Of a stretch of DNA of 64,000 bases, positions 17,518 through 28,680 are shown piece by piece. This stretch comes from Schlesneria sp. DSM 10557. GTDB taxonomy: Bacteria; Planctomycetota; Planctomycetia; Planctomycetales; Planctomycetaceae. Both the position numbers and the translations under genes were made by a program. Numbering within the stretch: position 1 is the stretch's first letter; every line of letters starts with the position of its first letter. The stretch is taken from the NCBI RefSeq assembly GCF_041860085.1, contig NZ_CP124747.1:6161001-6225000 (forward strand). Reading direction: 5' to 3'. The notes under the pieces are model-generated. The model did no database searches, had not been told where the DNA came from, and was given only the letters and a program-made list of their open reading frames with translations.

Positions 17518-18609
17518 TCAGAACTCACCGATGATTTCTCCACCCTGAATCGTCCCCAGGCTCCGATAAGTTCCCAGGTCAATGTTCTGGGAAATAAACC
17601 GCGAGCTTCCGTCGCACATGGCGAAATGAGCTCCACCCACATGCTGACTGCTGAATCCCTGCTGGTTCGGCCAGTCCGTCCAACAGGCGTTCCAGCCTTG
17701 AGCGAGAGGTCGACCGAGTCCTTCCGGGCATTCCGCTGGTCGATTCACCTGGAACGCGGTTGTTGCGAGAACTCCGTTGAACCAGAACCATGCTGACAGA
17801 GCGTTCTGATTGAATGAGGTCTCGCCCAGCATGAACGAGTTTGATGTCCCGTCAGTGATATCGCGGATTCGCGTGGGAATTCCCTGCCCATCATTGCCGC
17901 GACCCATGAACCCGGAAGGACATCGAAATGGATACTGGGTCTGCACCGCCGGGGGGGAAGAGTCGAAAGTGCCACAGAAACGACTGGTGGCCCAGACGCC
18001 CGAAGTGACCTGAATCGTGCCACTCACCCAACTCGAACCGAGGACGCCTTGATAGTTTGTGATGCCGATTTTCAGATCGTTATTGGCTCCACCAGCGAAG
18101 TTAATGATCCTGGATCCGGGGGCCACCCCGCCAGAAGCGGGCGAGGGATCTGAAGGACAGTTGAGTGCGGGGATGCCTCGTCCCACAAGCCAGGGATTGC
18201 TACCTGAGTTAGGATTCGTGAGGCCTCCCGGTCCAGTTCTCGGATCTGCCTGAATCCCGTTGGGCCCCGAGTTCCATGAGAACGTCGAGTCCCAAGCGTT
18301 GTAGATGGTGGCCTGATCAATCATTGGCAGGATGTTGTGAATCCAGCTCACCTGGTTCAGAGCACCTGGGATGCTATTGAGTCGGTATTGAATAGGAAAG
18401 GTGCCATGGACATCGAGATAATTATGCAGCGCGAGGCCCAATTGCTTCATGTTGTTCTTGCACTGAGTCCTGCGAGCGGCTTCGCGCGCCTGCTGTACTG
18501 CTGGCAGCAGTAAAGCGATCAGCACCGCGATGATGGCAATCACGACGAGCAATTCAATCAGCGTAAATCCCTGATAACTCTGACGATGATGAGCACGTGG
18601 TTTGTTCAC
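17518..18609 (-). CDS. DUF1559 prepilin-like protein
   Basis: The 363-residue protein begins with a type IV prepilin/pseudopilin signal (YQGFTLIELLVVIAIIAV), giving cleavage before the phenylalanine and exposing a long hydrophobic helix. The helix continues into LLLPAVQQAREAARRTQC, the hallmark of the DUF1559 family expanded in Planctomycetes. The C-terminus carries the common H-x9-G domain (HVGGAHFAMCDGSSRFIS). It is expected to assemble into or decorate a pseudopilus. It is the first gene of a pair with the downstream lipoprotein. Confidence 0.94.
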   Translation of the reverse strand: MNKPRAHHRQSYQGFTLIELLVVIAIIAVLIALLLPAVQQAREAARRTQCKNNMKQLGLALHNYLDVHGTFPIQYRLNSIPGALNQVSWIHNILPMIDQATIYNAWDSTFSWNSGPNGIQADPRTGPGGLTNPNSGSNPWLVGRGIPALNCPSDPSPASGGVAPGSRIINFAGGANNDLKIGITNYQGVLGSSWVSGTIQVTSGVWATSRFCGTFDSSPPAVQTQYPFRCPSGFMGRGNDGQGIPTRIRDITDGTSNSFMLGETSFNQNALSAWFWFNGVLATTAFQVNRPAECPEGLGRPLAQGWNACWTDWPNQQGFSSQHVGGAHFAMCDGSSRFISQNIDLGTYRSLGTIQGGEIIGEF

Positions 18610-19383
18610 AAGATCCCTCTGAATGAAACAATAACTGCGAAACAGATTTGAATTGGCTGGCTTCAGTCGACCGCGGCAGAGCGCGCACCGGAGGTGAGAA
18701 AAATGACGGGCAACGACGGAAAGAGATTCCGCCCGCTTTCGTCAAAGTCGTCGCATCTCAATGCCGGACCTGCGTAAGGCATGTCTCGAAATCTCTTGTC
18801 CGAAGAGCCACGGAAATCATTCGCAGCGAAGTGCAAAATTTGATTCGCGTGGTGGCGACAGATATCGAGTGCCGAAGATTGCGTCCGCTCGTTCGCAATC
18901 CGTGAGCGATCGAATGCAGATTGGCTCCGTGGCCTGTGCAACGTGCTGCGGCTTACGCCTGTCAGTGCTGCCGATGATTAAACGAATGAGTCAGCCTTTA
19001 GCGATACTCATATATCACCCATTGAGTGATGTGGGGTTGGATTCTCACACCAATGTCTCTTGGTGTCAAGCCGACTCGATCAATCGCTGGGCGGAGTGTT
19101 ATGCGTGCCGGCTCGAATGGAATGGGCCGCAGATTGACTGCGCGTGATACTGAGTCGGTGCGCGAGTCGTTTCGCTGGAAGCAGAAACTCTCAGTAAAGT
19201 CCGCTGTCTCTTTTCAGGATCAGTTCGGATCGGCTCAAGTTCAGACCCGTGGAAATCGTTGAGAACGAGATTCGCCTTTGAGCTCGCACGATGCTTTGAT
19301 GGATTCCATTATTCATGGTTGGCTTTGAGAAATCCGCGAGATGGCAGCTCATCCTTGTGGTCTGAATGTCGCTATGCGATCAA
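18610..19383. other. Intergenic region, no gene recognised
   Basis: This 770-base stretch upstream of the DUF1559 gene contains only short open frames with no domains. It must hold the DUF1559 promoter. Nothing else is recognised. Confidence 0.5.
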
Positions 19384-19384
19384 C

Positions 19385-19422
19385 AAAAAAAGCCCATGGT
19401 AATCGATGATTACCATGGGCTT
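19385..19422 (-). terminator. Strong Rho-independent terminator
   Basis: Two perfect 15-base arms (19390-19404 and 19408-19422, AAGCCCATGGTAATC and its complement) enclose a 3-base loop. On the minus strand they are followed by a run of T (complement of 19385-19391). It lies about 120 bases after the stop of the minus-strand cupin gene. Confidence 0.88.
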
Positions 19423-19540
19423 CGATGCAATCGTATTGAACGCAACCGTGTGCATCCCGAACTTGTGGAACGACGATGGTCACTCTCTCAACTGCGAGCG
19501 CCCTTCGATCGTGTCCGGGACCAGACGAGTACAACAGGCG

Positions 19541-20863
19541 CTAAGCAGTTACGCCCGGAGTCTTGCTGTGGGCGTTCTGTGGGAAGTCGAACGTCAGAAC
19601 AAGTGGATCTTTTCCAGTGTTCTCGATCTCAACGCCACCGCTGGCGATCGCTGCCTGAGTAATAAATCCGATTTCCGGATAGATCTCGCCCAGAATCATA
19701 TCCTGGTGATAGCGGATGTTGAGCTTTCCAATTCGTCCACTTCCGCCATTCGTGTGGAACAGTGCAGGAGACTCGGGGCGGAACTTCGTCTTCGCTCCGG
19801 GCTGAACGGTCATGCGGAGGATCGAGCACTTCTGGTCGCCCAGGAAATCGCCATAAACGATCCACTTGGCATCGACGCCATCAGCAGAGAACTCATCCGA
19901 GGTGATTGCCGGACGGGAATTCTTCAGTACAAAGTCCGGGTCCTGGTTCGCGGCGAAGTCAAACTTCTCAACCAGATATTCCCAGTCTTCGTGGCGTGCG
20001 GCCGGATAATCTTCTTCGCGGCACGCGTAGAACGCGTCTTTCGCCCCGATTCGGCCGTCGAGAGTCAGATCCTCTGCGAGGAAATGCTCGTCCATGGTCA
20101 CGTGCAACTCGTGGGTGCACAGATTCGTGGGTGAGTGCAATACCCCGTTCGGCATCACGAAGCCGTGATCAAGTCGCATCATGACGTGTGGTGCCAGATG
20201 GCGAACTCCGTTGTATTCGTCCTTGCCGAAACGCTTCATGCAGGCAAGGAACTGATCTTTCGTCACGAAGGGGTACAATCCCATCGCGGTCGTGTGATAG
20301 TGCGAAGGGTTCACTCCAGGGTTGTCGAACGAGTTAATGTCATAGACTTCCCACTTCGCCCAGTGCAGGTGATCGGGAATGGGATTCAAATTGTCAAACT
20401 TCTTCGAGACGATGGGCCACGTCGCGTAGCCGAACATTTCTTTCGCGAACGCCGATACCTTGTCACCGATGACCGATGAAGGATTGGCCGCGATCAGGTC
20501 CTGGAGTGCGACGACCTGTCCGCTGGCGGTCAGGACCTGGGCTTCCCCTTCGCGGAACGGAGCCTTATTCGTTCTTGTGTCGATGACACCGGTCTTGATC
20601 GGAACAGTGCAGCACATCCAGATTTCATCCAGACCCGTACCACCCATGTAGTCTGGGTAGTAGGACTTGGCGTCCAGGCGAAGTCGCTTGCCCGGAGTAC
20701 AGAATGTCCGACCGGCGTAGCGGTGAAGCAACTGCAGTACACCGCCGTGCTGGTTGAGGCAGTCGTCCAGAACCGACGCAATACCGTTGCTGGTTCCGTC
20801 GATCACGTCGTGCCGGGGATACTCGTGCAGTTTGTCCGCGAGAATTGAGTTCGAAGCAGCCAT
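19541..20863 (-). CDS. Cupin-like protein, function unknown
   Basis: This 440-residue soluble protein has histidine-rich beta segments of cupin type, for example NPSHYHTTAMG, RLDHGFVMPNGVLHS and CTHELHVTMDEHF. It resembles phosphomannose isomerase-type or dioxygenase-type bicupins, but I cannot assign a known enzyme. The His/Glu spacing suggests a bound metal. No signal peptide is present. It is monocistronic, with a strong terminator downstream. The ATG at 20863 follows a GAGAAGAA-type site. Homogentisate dioxygenase was considered and not supported. Confidence 0.75.
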   Translation of the reverse strand: MAASNSILADKLHEYPRHDVIDGTSNGIASVLDDCLNQHGGVLQLLHRYAGRTFCTPGKRLRLDAKSYYPDYMGGTGLDEIWMCCTVPIKTGVIDTRTNKAPFREGEAQVLTASGQVVALQDLIAANPSSVIGDKVSAFAKEMFGYATWPIVSKKFDNLNPIPDHLHWAKWEVYDINSFDNPGVNPSHYHTTAMGLYPFVTKDQFLACMKRFGKDEYNGVRHLAPHVMMRLDHGFVMPNGVLHSPTNLCTHELHVTMDEHFLAEDLTLDGRIGAKDAFYACREEDYPAARHEDWEYLVEKFDFAANQDPDFVLKNSRPAITSDEFSADGVDAKWIVYGDFLGDQKCSILRMTVQPGAKTKFRPESPALFHTNGGSGRIGKLNIRYHQDMILGEIYPEIGFITQAAIASGGVEIENTGKDPLVLTFDFPQNAHSKTPGVTA

Positions 20864-21172
20864 GAGCGTTTCTTCTCTCAGAAGAAGTCTTCGGATTGTC
20901 TAAAAGATAAACTCGCTACGACGCCACATTCCATGATTCATCTGGGCAAGGAAAGGGGGCGGTAGCGAGTGTCAGAAATTATTCCAGTAGTATCGCCGAT
21001 GAGCAATGGAAGCCCAGTGAGAATCCGCATGTATCGAGGGGAGAGATGACCTGCTGTGCATGGACTTGGCGCTCGACTTTTCAGGGAGGGCTCGGAAAGA
21101 CCCGGCTCGTACTGAGACGAACCGAACTGCCGATGCTGGTCATCCCCGAAGTTTGCGCTCCGAATGTGGTTT
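20864..21172. other. Intergenic region
   Basis: About 310 bases between sdhB and the cupin gene, both on the minus strand. It probably contains the cupin promoter. No gene or hairpin terminator is recognised. Confidence 0.45.
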
Positions 21173-21946
<774 letters not shown>

Positions 21947-22027
21947 GATGTTTTGATACTCCGCGCAGACGGATTGAGAGATTTCAAGTGCGAGCGGTTT
22001 TGTGCGTCTCTTCGACCAACCTCGAAA

Positions 22028-23959
22028 TCATTTGTAACTTCGGACGCCAAACGGAGCATCCACGAAGGTCAGGGGTTCTTTATGGAGAATTGATTCTGTG
22101 CCGACATTCTGGAACTCCCAGGCCGATACAAAACTGAATTCGTCATCGTTGCGTGCGCACTCGCCTTCCTCTGTCTGATGTTCTTCCCGGAAGTGGCCTC
22201 CGCAGGATTCATCTCGGTGCAGGGCATCGCGGGCCAGGAGTTCAGAAAACTCCAGGAAGTCAGCGACGCGACCGGCATGTTCAAGATTCTGGTTCAAGGT
22301 TTCGCCGCTGCCGAGCACCTTGACGTCCTGCCAGAACTGCTCACGAAGTTCACTAATCAAATCGATGGCCTTCAACAGACCTTTCTCGTTGCGGGCCATA
22401 CCGACATAGTCCCACATGATCTTTCCGAGGGCTCGATGGAAGTACTCGGTGCTATGGGTGCCGTTGACTTTGAGGATGGACTCGACTCGGGACTTTGCCC
22501 CTTCGAGTGCCGCCTGGAATTCGGGGCGATCAGTTGTGACAGGCTTCACCTTACGGGTGGCAATGTGATCTCCCACGGTGTAGGGAATCACGAAGTAGCC
22601 GTCAGCCAGTCCCTGCATCAGCGCACTGGCACCGAGGCGGTTCGCCCCGTGGTCTGAGAAATTGGCCTCGCCCAGGACGTACAGACCGGGTAGGTTGCTC
22701 TGCAGGTTATAGTCGACCCACAGTCCGCCCATCGTGTAATGCACCGCGGGGTAGATCCGCATGGGGACCTTATAGGGGTTTTCGCCCGTGATCCGCTCGT
22801 ACATATGGAAGAGGTTTCCATACTTTTCGCGAATGACGGATTCTCCGTCTTCCTTGATCGCTCGCGAGAAATCAAGGTAGACGGACATCTTGGACGGACC
22901 CACGCCATACCCGGCGTCGCAGCGTTCTTTTGCCGCCCTCGATGAGACGTCGCGCGGGGCCAGGTTGCCGTAAGAGGGATAACGTCGCTCAAGATAGTAA
23001 TCGCGATCTGCGTCTGGAATCTGATCAGGCGAACGGAGGTCGTCTTTATTTTTGGGAACCCAGACGCGACCGTCGTTTCGCAAACTTTCGCTCATCAGGG
23101 TCAGCTTGGACTGATGTCCGCCACTGACGGGGATGCACGTCGGATGAATCTGTGTGTAGCAGGGGTTTGCGAAATAAGCTCCCCGTTTATGGCACCGCCA
23201 GGCCGCAGTGACGTTACAGGCTTTGGCATTCGTCGAGAGATAGTAGGCATTGCCGTATCCGCCGGTGCACAGCACGACAGCGTCACTGGCGAATGTCTCG
23301 AATTTTCCTGTCACCAGGTCTCGCGTCACGATTCCGCGGGCAACTCCGTCGACGACGACCAGATCGAGCATTTCTCGCCGCGTGAACAGCTTGACGCCGC
23401 CCCCGTTCACTTGTCGCATCATTGCCTGGTAGGCACCCAGCAGTAGCTGCTGACCCGTCTGGCCCCCACAGTAGAACGTTCGAGAGACCTGGGCACCACC
23501 GAACGAACGGTTGGCCAGAGTACCGCCGTACTCGCGAGCGAAGGGAACCCCCTGGGCCACACACTGATCGATAATCGAAGTGCTCAGTGTTGCCAGTCGA
23601 TAGACGTTCGACTCGCGGGCGCGCCATTCGCCACCTTTGACGGTGTCGTAGAACAGTCGCCAGGTGGAATCGCCATCGTTCTGATAGTTCTTGGCGGCAT
23701 TGATCCCCCCTTGGGCGGCAATACTATGTGCCCTGCGGGGAGAATCCTGAATGCAGAATGACAGGACGTTATAACCCAGCTCCGCGAGTGAGGCTGCGGC
23801 TGATCCACCTGCCAGACCGGTGCCGACGACGATGATCGTGTACTTTCGCTTATTGTTCGGAGCAACAAGCTTCAAATCACGTTTCCGCTGATCCCAGCGG
23901 CTGGCAATATCTCCCTCGGGACAACGTCCGTCCAATGGGGTGTCAGCGACCGTCACCAT
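22028..23959 (-). CDS. sdhA: Succinate dehydrogenase flavoprotein subunit
   Basis: A 643-residue flavoprotein with the FAD-binding motif [12 protein letters not shown] near residue 44 and [12 protein letters not shown] with the histidine (His78) that covalently binds FAD in this family. Further on are HPTCIP and the C-terminal active-site region RMYIP-type segment ([17 protein letters not shown]) and [15 protein letters not shown]. It oxidises succinate to fumarate. The ATG at 23959 is chosen because the preceding 20 codons lack homology and AAGGGAA lies upstream. It lies between sdhC and sdhB. It belongs to the non-classical group paired with a single five-helix cytochrome b subunit. Confidence 0.96.
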   Translation of the reverse strand: MVTVADTPLDGRCPEGDIASRWDQRKRDLKLVAPNNKRKYTIIVVGTGLAGGSAAASLAELGYNVLSFCIQDSPRRAHSIAAQGGINAAKNYQNDGDSTWRLFYDTVKGGEWRARESNVYRLATLSTSIIDQCVAQGVPFAREYGGTLANRSFGGAQVSRTFYCGGQTGQQLLLGAYQAMMRQVNGGGVKLFTRREMLDLVVVDGVARGIVTRDLVTGKFETFASDAVVLCTGGYGNAYYLSTNAKACNVTAAWRCHKRGAYFANPCYTQIHPTCIPVSGGHQSKLTLMSESLRNDGRVWVPKNKDDLRSPDQIPDADRDYYLERRYPSYGNLAPRDVSSRAAKERCDAGYGVGPSKMSVYLDFSRAIKEDGESVIREKYGNLFHMYERITGENPYKVPMRIYPAVHYTMGGLWVDYNLQSNLPGLYVLGEANFSDHGANRLGASALMQGLADGYFVIPYTVGDHIATRKVKPVTTDRPEFQAALEGAKSRVESILKVNGTHSTEYFHRALGKIMWDYVGMARNEKGLLKAIDLISELREQFWQDVKVLGSGETLNQNLEHAGRVADFLEFSELLARDALHRDESCGGHFREEHQTEEGECARNDDEFSFVSAWEFQNVGTESILHKEPLTFVDAPFGVRSYK

Positions 23960-24209
23960 CTTATTTCCCTTGCGACCGTTAACTGGGCGAAACACACACA
24001 TGGCATGTCGTAAGCCCACAGATTGAATGACTTTTGCCCTGCTGACAGTCGGTTTGCATTTCCCCGAGTGTCAACGTCACCTAACCGGGTTGTGTGACGA
24101 GAGCGGAAATCCATTTTGATACACGACATTCTCTAAATTGGCCGCCGTCGGCCACAGTGGAACAGGTTCATCGCCCCTCGGGTGTCTGACTCTGCTCGCA
24201 CATTCTGGC

Positions 24210-24938
24210 CTATTTCCACATGCCCGGTGCAAAGACCGCGAGGCTTGCGAATCCAACGGCAATCACGACGGCGAAGACTTTTCCGATAATTTTAATCAGC
24301 GGAGTGTACTTCGGGTGATTCAGGCCGAGTGACTGAAACGCGCTGGCGAATCCGTGCGACAAGTGAACACCCAAAACAATCGCGCCCACAAAGTAGACGA
24401 CGCGACTGACGGGATCACTCAGCGCGGCAATTGTGTTTTTGAACGGCGCTTCGGGATCGGATTCAGGCAGGTAGCTGATGCTTCCTCGCATTCCCAACCG
24501 CAGATCAATCAGGTGGAGGATGACAAAGCCCAATACCACAGCGCCTGATGCGAACATCCAGCTGTTCGCCCCGATGATGCGATGGGGAATCTTCGATTGC
24601 TTGAGGACGTAGCTCTCGCGACGGGCTTTGTAGTTGCCAATCGTCGTCGTGATGGCCAGGTAGATGTGGGCTAAAAACAGAATCAGGAGACCTGTTTCTG
24701 CGACAATCAACAGTTCCCACTGCTCGTGCAGCTTATGGGCATACTCATTGAATGCTTTCGGGCCGACAAACAGCAGCAGGTTACCTGCCAGATGTGCGGC
24801 AAGAAAGCCGCACAGCAGCAAACCCGTCAGACCCATCACGAACTTTTGTCCGATCGACGAGGACAGCAGCCGAAAAAACCACCCCAAGCCCAGCCAATCA
24901 ATCAGCCCAGTCTGGGACTGGACGCTCGAGTCCGTCAC
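24210..24938 (-). CDS. sdhC: Succinate dehydrogenase cytochrome b subunit
   Basis: A 242-residue membrane protein with five hydrophobic helices: GQKFVMGLTGLLLCGFLAAH, LIVAETGLLILFLAHIYLAI, MFASGAVVLGFVILHLIDL, VYFVGAIVLGVHLSHGFA and VFAVVIAVGFASLAVFAPG. Histidines in helices 1, 2, 3 and 4 are candidates for two haem b groups, as in the B-type di-haem anchors of the Bacillus/Wolinella class, so one subunit replaces SdhC and SdhD. The GTG at 24938 follows AGGGAG by 8 bases; an upstream in-frame GTG at 24983 lacks a site. It is the first gene of the sdhCAB operon; 250 bases separate it from sdhA. Confidence 0.93.
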   Translation of the reverse strand: MTDSSVQSQTGLIDWLGLGWFFRLLSSSIGQKFVMGLTGLLLCGFLAAHLAGNLLLFVGPKAFNEYAHKLHEQWELLIVAETGLLILFLAHIYLAITTTIGNYKARRESYVLKQSKIPHRIIGANSWMFASGAVVLGFVILHLIDLRLGMRGSISYLPESDPEAPFKNTIAALSDPVSRVVYFVGAIVLGVHLSHGFASAFQSLGLNHPKYTPLIKIIGKVFAVVIAVGFASLAVFAPGMWK

Positions 24939-25258
24939 GTTGTCACTCCCTGCGGTATTCACCGAGATCGCAAATTTTAACACAGCAAGCGACGACTTCA
25001 GACAACATCTGAAGTTTTCCAGCTCGGTCGTCAGCTCACCGGAAAGTCAACTGGAATTCAGTATTCGTGATTCATCTTCCGGATTATAGGATGCCCGCCC
25101 ACAACTGCAATTCTGTCAGAACGACGAACGGCATCGGCTGCGGGAATTCTCATTTCTGGATTTACGTCATCGGACAACCCGTCGTTTTTCTAGCGGGAAT
25201 TTGAGCAGTTTTCCTGATGACAGGAATTTGGGGACGGAATCCCCGAGGAGCTATCTTT
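24939..25258. other. Divergent promoter region
   Basis: These 320 bases lie between the divergent sdh operon and the SDR gene, so they should carry both promoters. No gene is recognised. Confidence 0.5.
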
Positions 25259-26128
25259 ATGCGATGCCTGATTTTCGGGTGCGGCTATCTGGGGAAGCGA
25301 GTTGCGAAACGCTGGGTCGCCAAAGGCCATCAGGTGTTTGCTGTGACGCGTTTTGCTGCAAATGCGGAATCGTTTCAGCGTGAGTCAATTCAGCCTCTGG
25401 TGGCGGATATTTGCGAGCCGGCGACTCTTTCGGAACTTCCGGAAGTCGATTTGGTCTTGCACGCTGTTGGCTTCGATCGCTCGTCAGGACGAACGCATGA
25501 AGAGGTGTCCTGCGTCGCACTCTCAAACATCCTGCGTGCGATCGACAATCAGCGTCCACGGTTTATTCATATTTCCAGCACCAGTGTTTACGGTCAGTCA
25601 GACGGGGGATGGGTGGACGAGGACTCCCTTTGTCAGCCGGAACTGGCCGGAGGGGAGCGCTGTCTCCGCGCTGAGAACCTCATCCGGGACCAGTTTTTTG
25701 CCGGAAGTCTTTCTGGACTACAGATCTTGCGTCTCGCCGGAATCTATGGTCCCGGGCGTTTGCTCTCGCGAATTGAATCACTGCGGGCAGGTGTCCCGTT
25801 TTCGGGACGTGGTGATGCGTGGCTCAATCTGATTCATGTCGATGACGCAGCCGATGCGGTGATTGCCTGCGCGGAGGGAGGGGGCGACTTCTCTGTGTGG
25901 AACGTGGTTGATGATCAGCCGATTCCGCGAGCCACGTATTTTTCGACCCTGGCACGACTCGTAGGGGCACCAGAACCCGTGTTCGATTCGGCGCAGCCTG
26001 CAGCACGGGGGTCGGGGGGAATCAACAAGCGCGTCTCGAATCGCAAGATCCGCGAAGAACTGGGATGGAGACCGCAGTACTCATCCATAGAAACCGGGCT
26101 ACCGTCTGCAATTCGATCAGCGGAGTGA
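25259..26128 (+). CDS. YeeZ-like NAD(P)-dependent SDR epimerase
   Basis: This 289-residue protein starts with the nucleotide-binding motif CLIFGCGYLGKRVA, typical of YeeZ-like atypical extended SDRs. It then has ISSTSVYGQSDGGW, with a tyrosine at the active-site position, but no clear YxxxK lysine (ERCLRAE follows). LRLAGIYGPGR and NLIHVDDAADAV support the epimerase/dehydratase superfamily. Substrate unknown. The ATG at 25259 has GAGGAG 8 bases upstream, so the ATG at 25217 is rejected. Its 3' end overlaps the convergent gene by 12 bases. Confidence 0.85.
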   Translation: MRCLIFGCGYLGKRVAKRWVAKGHQVFAVTRFAANAESFQRESIQPLVADICEPATLSELPEVDLVLHAVGFDRSSGRTHEEVSCVALSNILRAIDNQRPRFIHISSTSVYGQSDGGWVDEDSLCQPELAGGERCLRAENLIRDQFFAGSLSGLQILRLAGIYGPGRLLSRIESLRAGVPFSGRGDAWLNLIHVDDAADAVIACAEGGGDFSVWNVVDDQPIPRATYFSTLARLVGAPEPVFDSAQPAARGSGGINKRVSNRKIREELGWRPQYSSIETGLPSAIRSAE

Positions 26129-26521
26129 GACAGCGTGAGCGCGATGGGCCAGATCCGTTCGCGGTTGCTCGATCCGAATAAAGTGCCACCGAAACGAACC
26201 TCGTTCGACGAGATAGTGGTTTGTGACGGGGCTTTCAGTCATCCCCCGTGGAATGATCGCTTCGCTTTCGCTCACTTCACGAACCTGAGTCCGTCCCCAT
26301 TGATCCGACACCAGATACGTCCCAGGCGTGATCTGATCCGGAAGCGGAACGGCGACGCGTCGCACGCCTCTTGATCCGTTTGAAGATGCAACCCGGACGG
26401 CCGGTCGGACGGTCGCAGCTTTCGTGATTCGTTCGACCGATGCTTTTTGCTGGGTCTGATCCTCTGACCAGACGGCTGCAAACAGGCTGGTTGTTATGAA
26501 CAAAAGTGCAACGCGAGCCAT
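26117..26521 (-). CDS. Hypothetical secreted protein
   Basis: A 134-residue protein starting at the second in-frame ATG (MARVALLFITTSLFAAVWS), which gives a clean signal peptide; the longer start at 26593 would bury it. The mature part has an SH3-like segment (LPDQITPGTYLVSDQWGRTQV) and no cysteines. No family is recognised. It is convergent with the upstream SDR gene, overlapping by 12 bases. Confidence 0.65.
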   Translation of the reverse strand: MARVALLFITTSLFAAVWSEDQTQQKASVERITKAATVRPAVRVASSNGSRGVRRVAVPLPDQITPGTYLVSDQWGRTQVREVSESEAIIPRGMTESPVTNHYLVERGSFRWHFIRIEQPRTDLAHRAHAVSLR

Positions 26522-26830
26522 GACATCTTCACCCATCGCAACAGGAAGTCGGGGCGGAGTTTCAATCCGGTTTGTTTCAGCAGATATCGTCATCGGCAGA
26601 GTTTGCCGTTTGGTGAAAGATTCTCACCTGGCGAGAATCCGCAAGCAGGTGTGGACTCTGACGACTTTTCCGTGAGAAACGGTTTCGCCGGACGAATCGA
26701 ACAGAACGATCCGTGGGGTCGCCAGCCTGGTGACGCTGCCAGACCTGGTCGACGAGAGTCCCAGTCGCGTCGCAACGGAGAATGAGATCGTCCCGGGAGT
26801 GCTCGATGCCTAGGCAGACGTTGCTGACGT
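26522..26830. other. Intergenic region
   Basis: About 310 bases between two minus-strand genes. A short inverted repeat (GATTCTC and GAGAATC near 26619-26638) is noticed. No gene is recognised. Confidence 0.45.
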
Positions 26831-28189
26831 TTAACCTTTTCCCTTCAGTTTCCCGCTGGCATTCTTTTCTGCCGACCACCACAGGCTCCAGGTTCGTTTG
26901 TCGAAGCCGAAGTTTTGCTGAGTCAATTTACTTAATGCGGTGAGTGCCTCGACATTGCTGTGCTCGATGCGGACAGTCACCATTTTTTTAAGCGGCTGCG
27001 GAGCATCAGGTGACTGAGCGAATACCGGTGGCAGCAAACGTCCTGCTCTGACAGCTTCCATAACCCCTAGAGGGACTGCGGGTGTGTTTGACGAAAAATT
27101 GCCATCTGTGGAGAAGCTGTAGGTCTGGTTGTTCGGGATATCCATGGCGACCTGATAGTGATGCACAGTGATGAGTGCTTCGATCAAGGGCGCGATACTG
27201 CTCTTGTCCCCAATCTGGCCCAGTGCGTTCGCAGCACGACAGACAATCGCGTTGGATTCGTGTTTCAACGCCTTGACGAATGCATTCTGAGCCCGTTCAG
27301 CGTAGTCATGTCCGATCCCGTCCAGGGCCTGAGTTCGAATGACCAGTGATTCATCGAACAGGGCAATTTTGACGAGACCGGTTGTGGCCTTGGGGCCAGA
27401 GGTCCGCACCAGAATTTTTACTGCCAGTTCGCGAATATCAATTCGTGGGTCCGTTGACAGGAATTTCATGACGGCAGGTGCTGCATTCGGGTCGTTGATT
27501 GCCGCCAGATTGGTCAATCCTTGTGGCCTGCGATTCTCATGCTGTCCGTCCAGCCAGCCGTACCACAGTTTAATCTTTTGAAACCATCCCCGTTCGCGTT
27601 CCAGCTCATCCGCAGTATTCTCGATGACCTCCAGTTCCTGAGGTGTGATGTACTTGTTCTTGTACTTCACGTATCCCTGCGATGTCATCAGCTCGTCTTT
27701 GTCGACCCACTGGCCCTGATGCCAGACTCGACCAAGCAGCGACTGCGCCTTGTCGTTGTCAGGGTTCAGTTCCGTCACTCGCCGCAAGTGATGTTCGCGC
27801 TGCGGAAGAAGGCCTCGCTGGCGACACCATTCCGCCAGCTCCCAATGAGCCTCTGCATCGTCCTTGATTCGTCGGGATCGTGATTCGTACTCCTCGACGA
27901 TATCTGGTCTTGTCGTCACAAACTGAACCTGTTCGCTTTCGATGACAATGGTGGCACCCGTCATCGATTGCAAATGGATATTCCCCTCGCTTCCAATCCC
28001 CGCCGTGATCTTTCCGCGGACTTCGCCTCCGTTCAGCAATTTGACAAGGTCACCCTTTGCGGCGTTGGGGGCGATTAACGACCACCCCGCCAGTGTCAGT
28101 GCGACGGTGAACAGATACCGGCGGTGAGGTTGTCGCGCTCCTGCGGACAGCAAGTGCAGAGAAATCTGATATGAATAGGGGTGACTCAT
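26831..28189 (-). CDS. Secreted HEAT-repeat protein
   Basis: A 452-residue protein with a signal-like N-terminal helix (LFTVALTLAGWSLIAPNAA), then a short beta domain (VKLLNGGEVRGKI), a TPR-like helical segment near residues 112-150 (LPQREHHLRRVTELNPDNDKA) and an armadillo/HEAT array from about 230 to 350 (LAVKILVRTSGPKATTGLV, ALDGIGHDYAERAQNAFV, AANALGQIGDKSSIAPLIEA). It ends in a conserved Trp-rich tail (WSLWWSAEK). The start has a strong GGAGGTGAG site. This layout is common in planctomycete exported proteins of unknown function; a scaffold role is inferred. Confidence 0.85.
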   Translation of the reverse strand: MSHPYSYQISLHLLSAGARQPHRRYLFTVALTLAGWSLIAPNAAKGDLVKLLNGGEVRGKITAGIGSEGNIHLQSMTGATIVIESEQVQFVTTRPDIVEEYESRSRRIKDDAEAHWELAEWCRQRGLLPQREHHLRRVTELNPDNDKAQSLLGRVWHQGQWVDKDELMTSQGYVKYKNKYITPQELEVIENTADELERERGWFQKIKLWYGWLDGQHENRRPQGLTNLAAINDPNAAPAVMKFLSTDPRIDIRELAVKILVRTSGPKATTGLVKIALFDESLVIRTQALDGIGHDYAERAQNAFVKALKHESNAIVCRAANALGQIGDKSSIAPLIEALITVHHYQVAMDIPNNQTYSFSTDGNFSSNTPAVPLGVMEAVRAGRLLPPVFAQSPDAPQPLKKMVTVRIEHSNVEALTALSKLTQQNFGFDKRTWSLWWSAEKNASGKLKGKG

Positions 28190-28680
28190 CTCTCACCTCC
28201 CTGAGGGACGTAGCGGCAGGGCCGGATTGGATCACTCAAGATTCTATGTCCAATTCGTTTCAGATCGCAACAGTTTGTTTGGCGTCGGAGAATTGCCGGT
28301 TACGCCCAGTCTGCGGACTCAGGTCGCGCACCGACTGACTTTTCATGAGAAGCGTTATTGTCAGCATAACCGTCTCAGGTCGGTCAAGTGATTTGACTGT
28401 TGAGTCTCCTATTGGTCGGCTCCATCTTATCGGGCGCTTGGAGAAATGAAGTGCAGTTTCCCGGAAATCAGTCGATTCAACCGCTGGCGATCAGTTTGGG
28501 TAAATCGGTAGGATAGGGGATCAGATTGGATCTTGAGCGACGATCCGACTTTCGATTCAGAATTCATATCCGACAGGGCAATTCGCCGAAGTCATGATGC
28601 TCACCGGTCCAATGGCTGTAACAGGTTTCTGGTACTTCGACCGCCCGTAGACGTTCAAACAATCCGAAGAGAGCGAAGAG
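28190..28680. other. Divergent promoter region, no gene recognised
   Basis: These 490 bases separate the divergent HEAT and PQQ-propeller genes. No open frame with a recognisable domain and no RNA gene are seen. Confidence 0.5.

Noticed and set aside
19541..20863. Homogentisate 1,2-dioxygenase
   Set aside because: Size is similar and it is cupin-like, but the N-terminal region and the HGD active-site pattern are not present. The enzyme is left unassigned.
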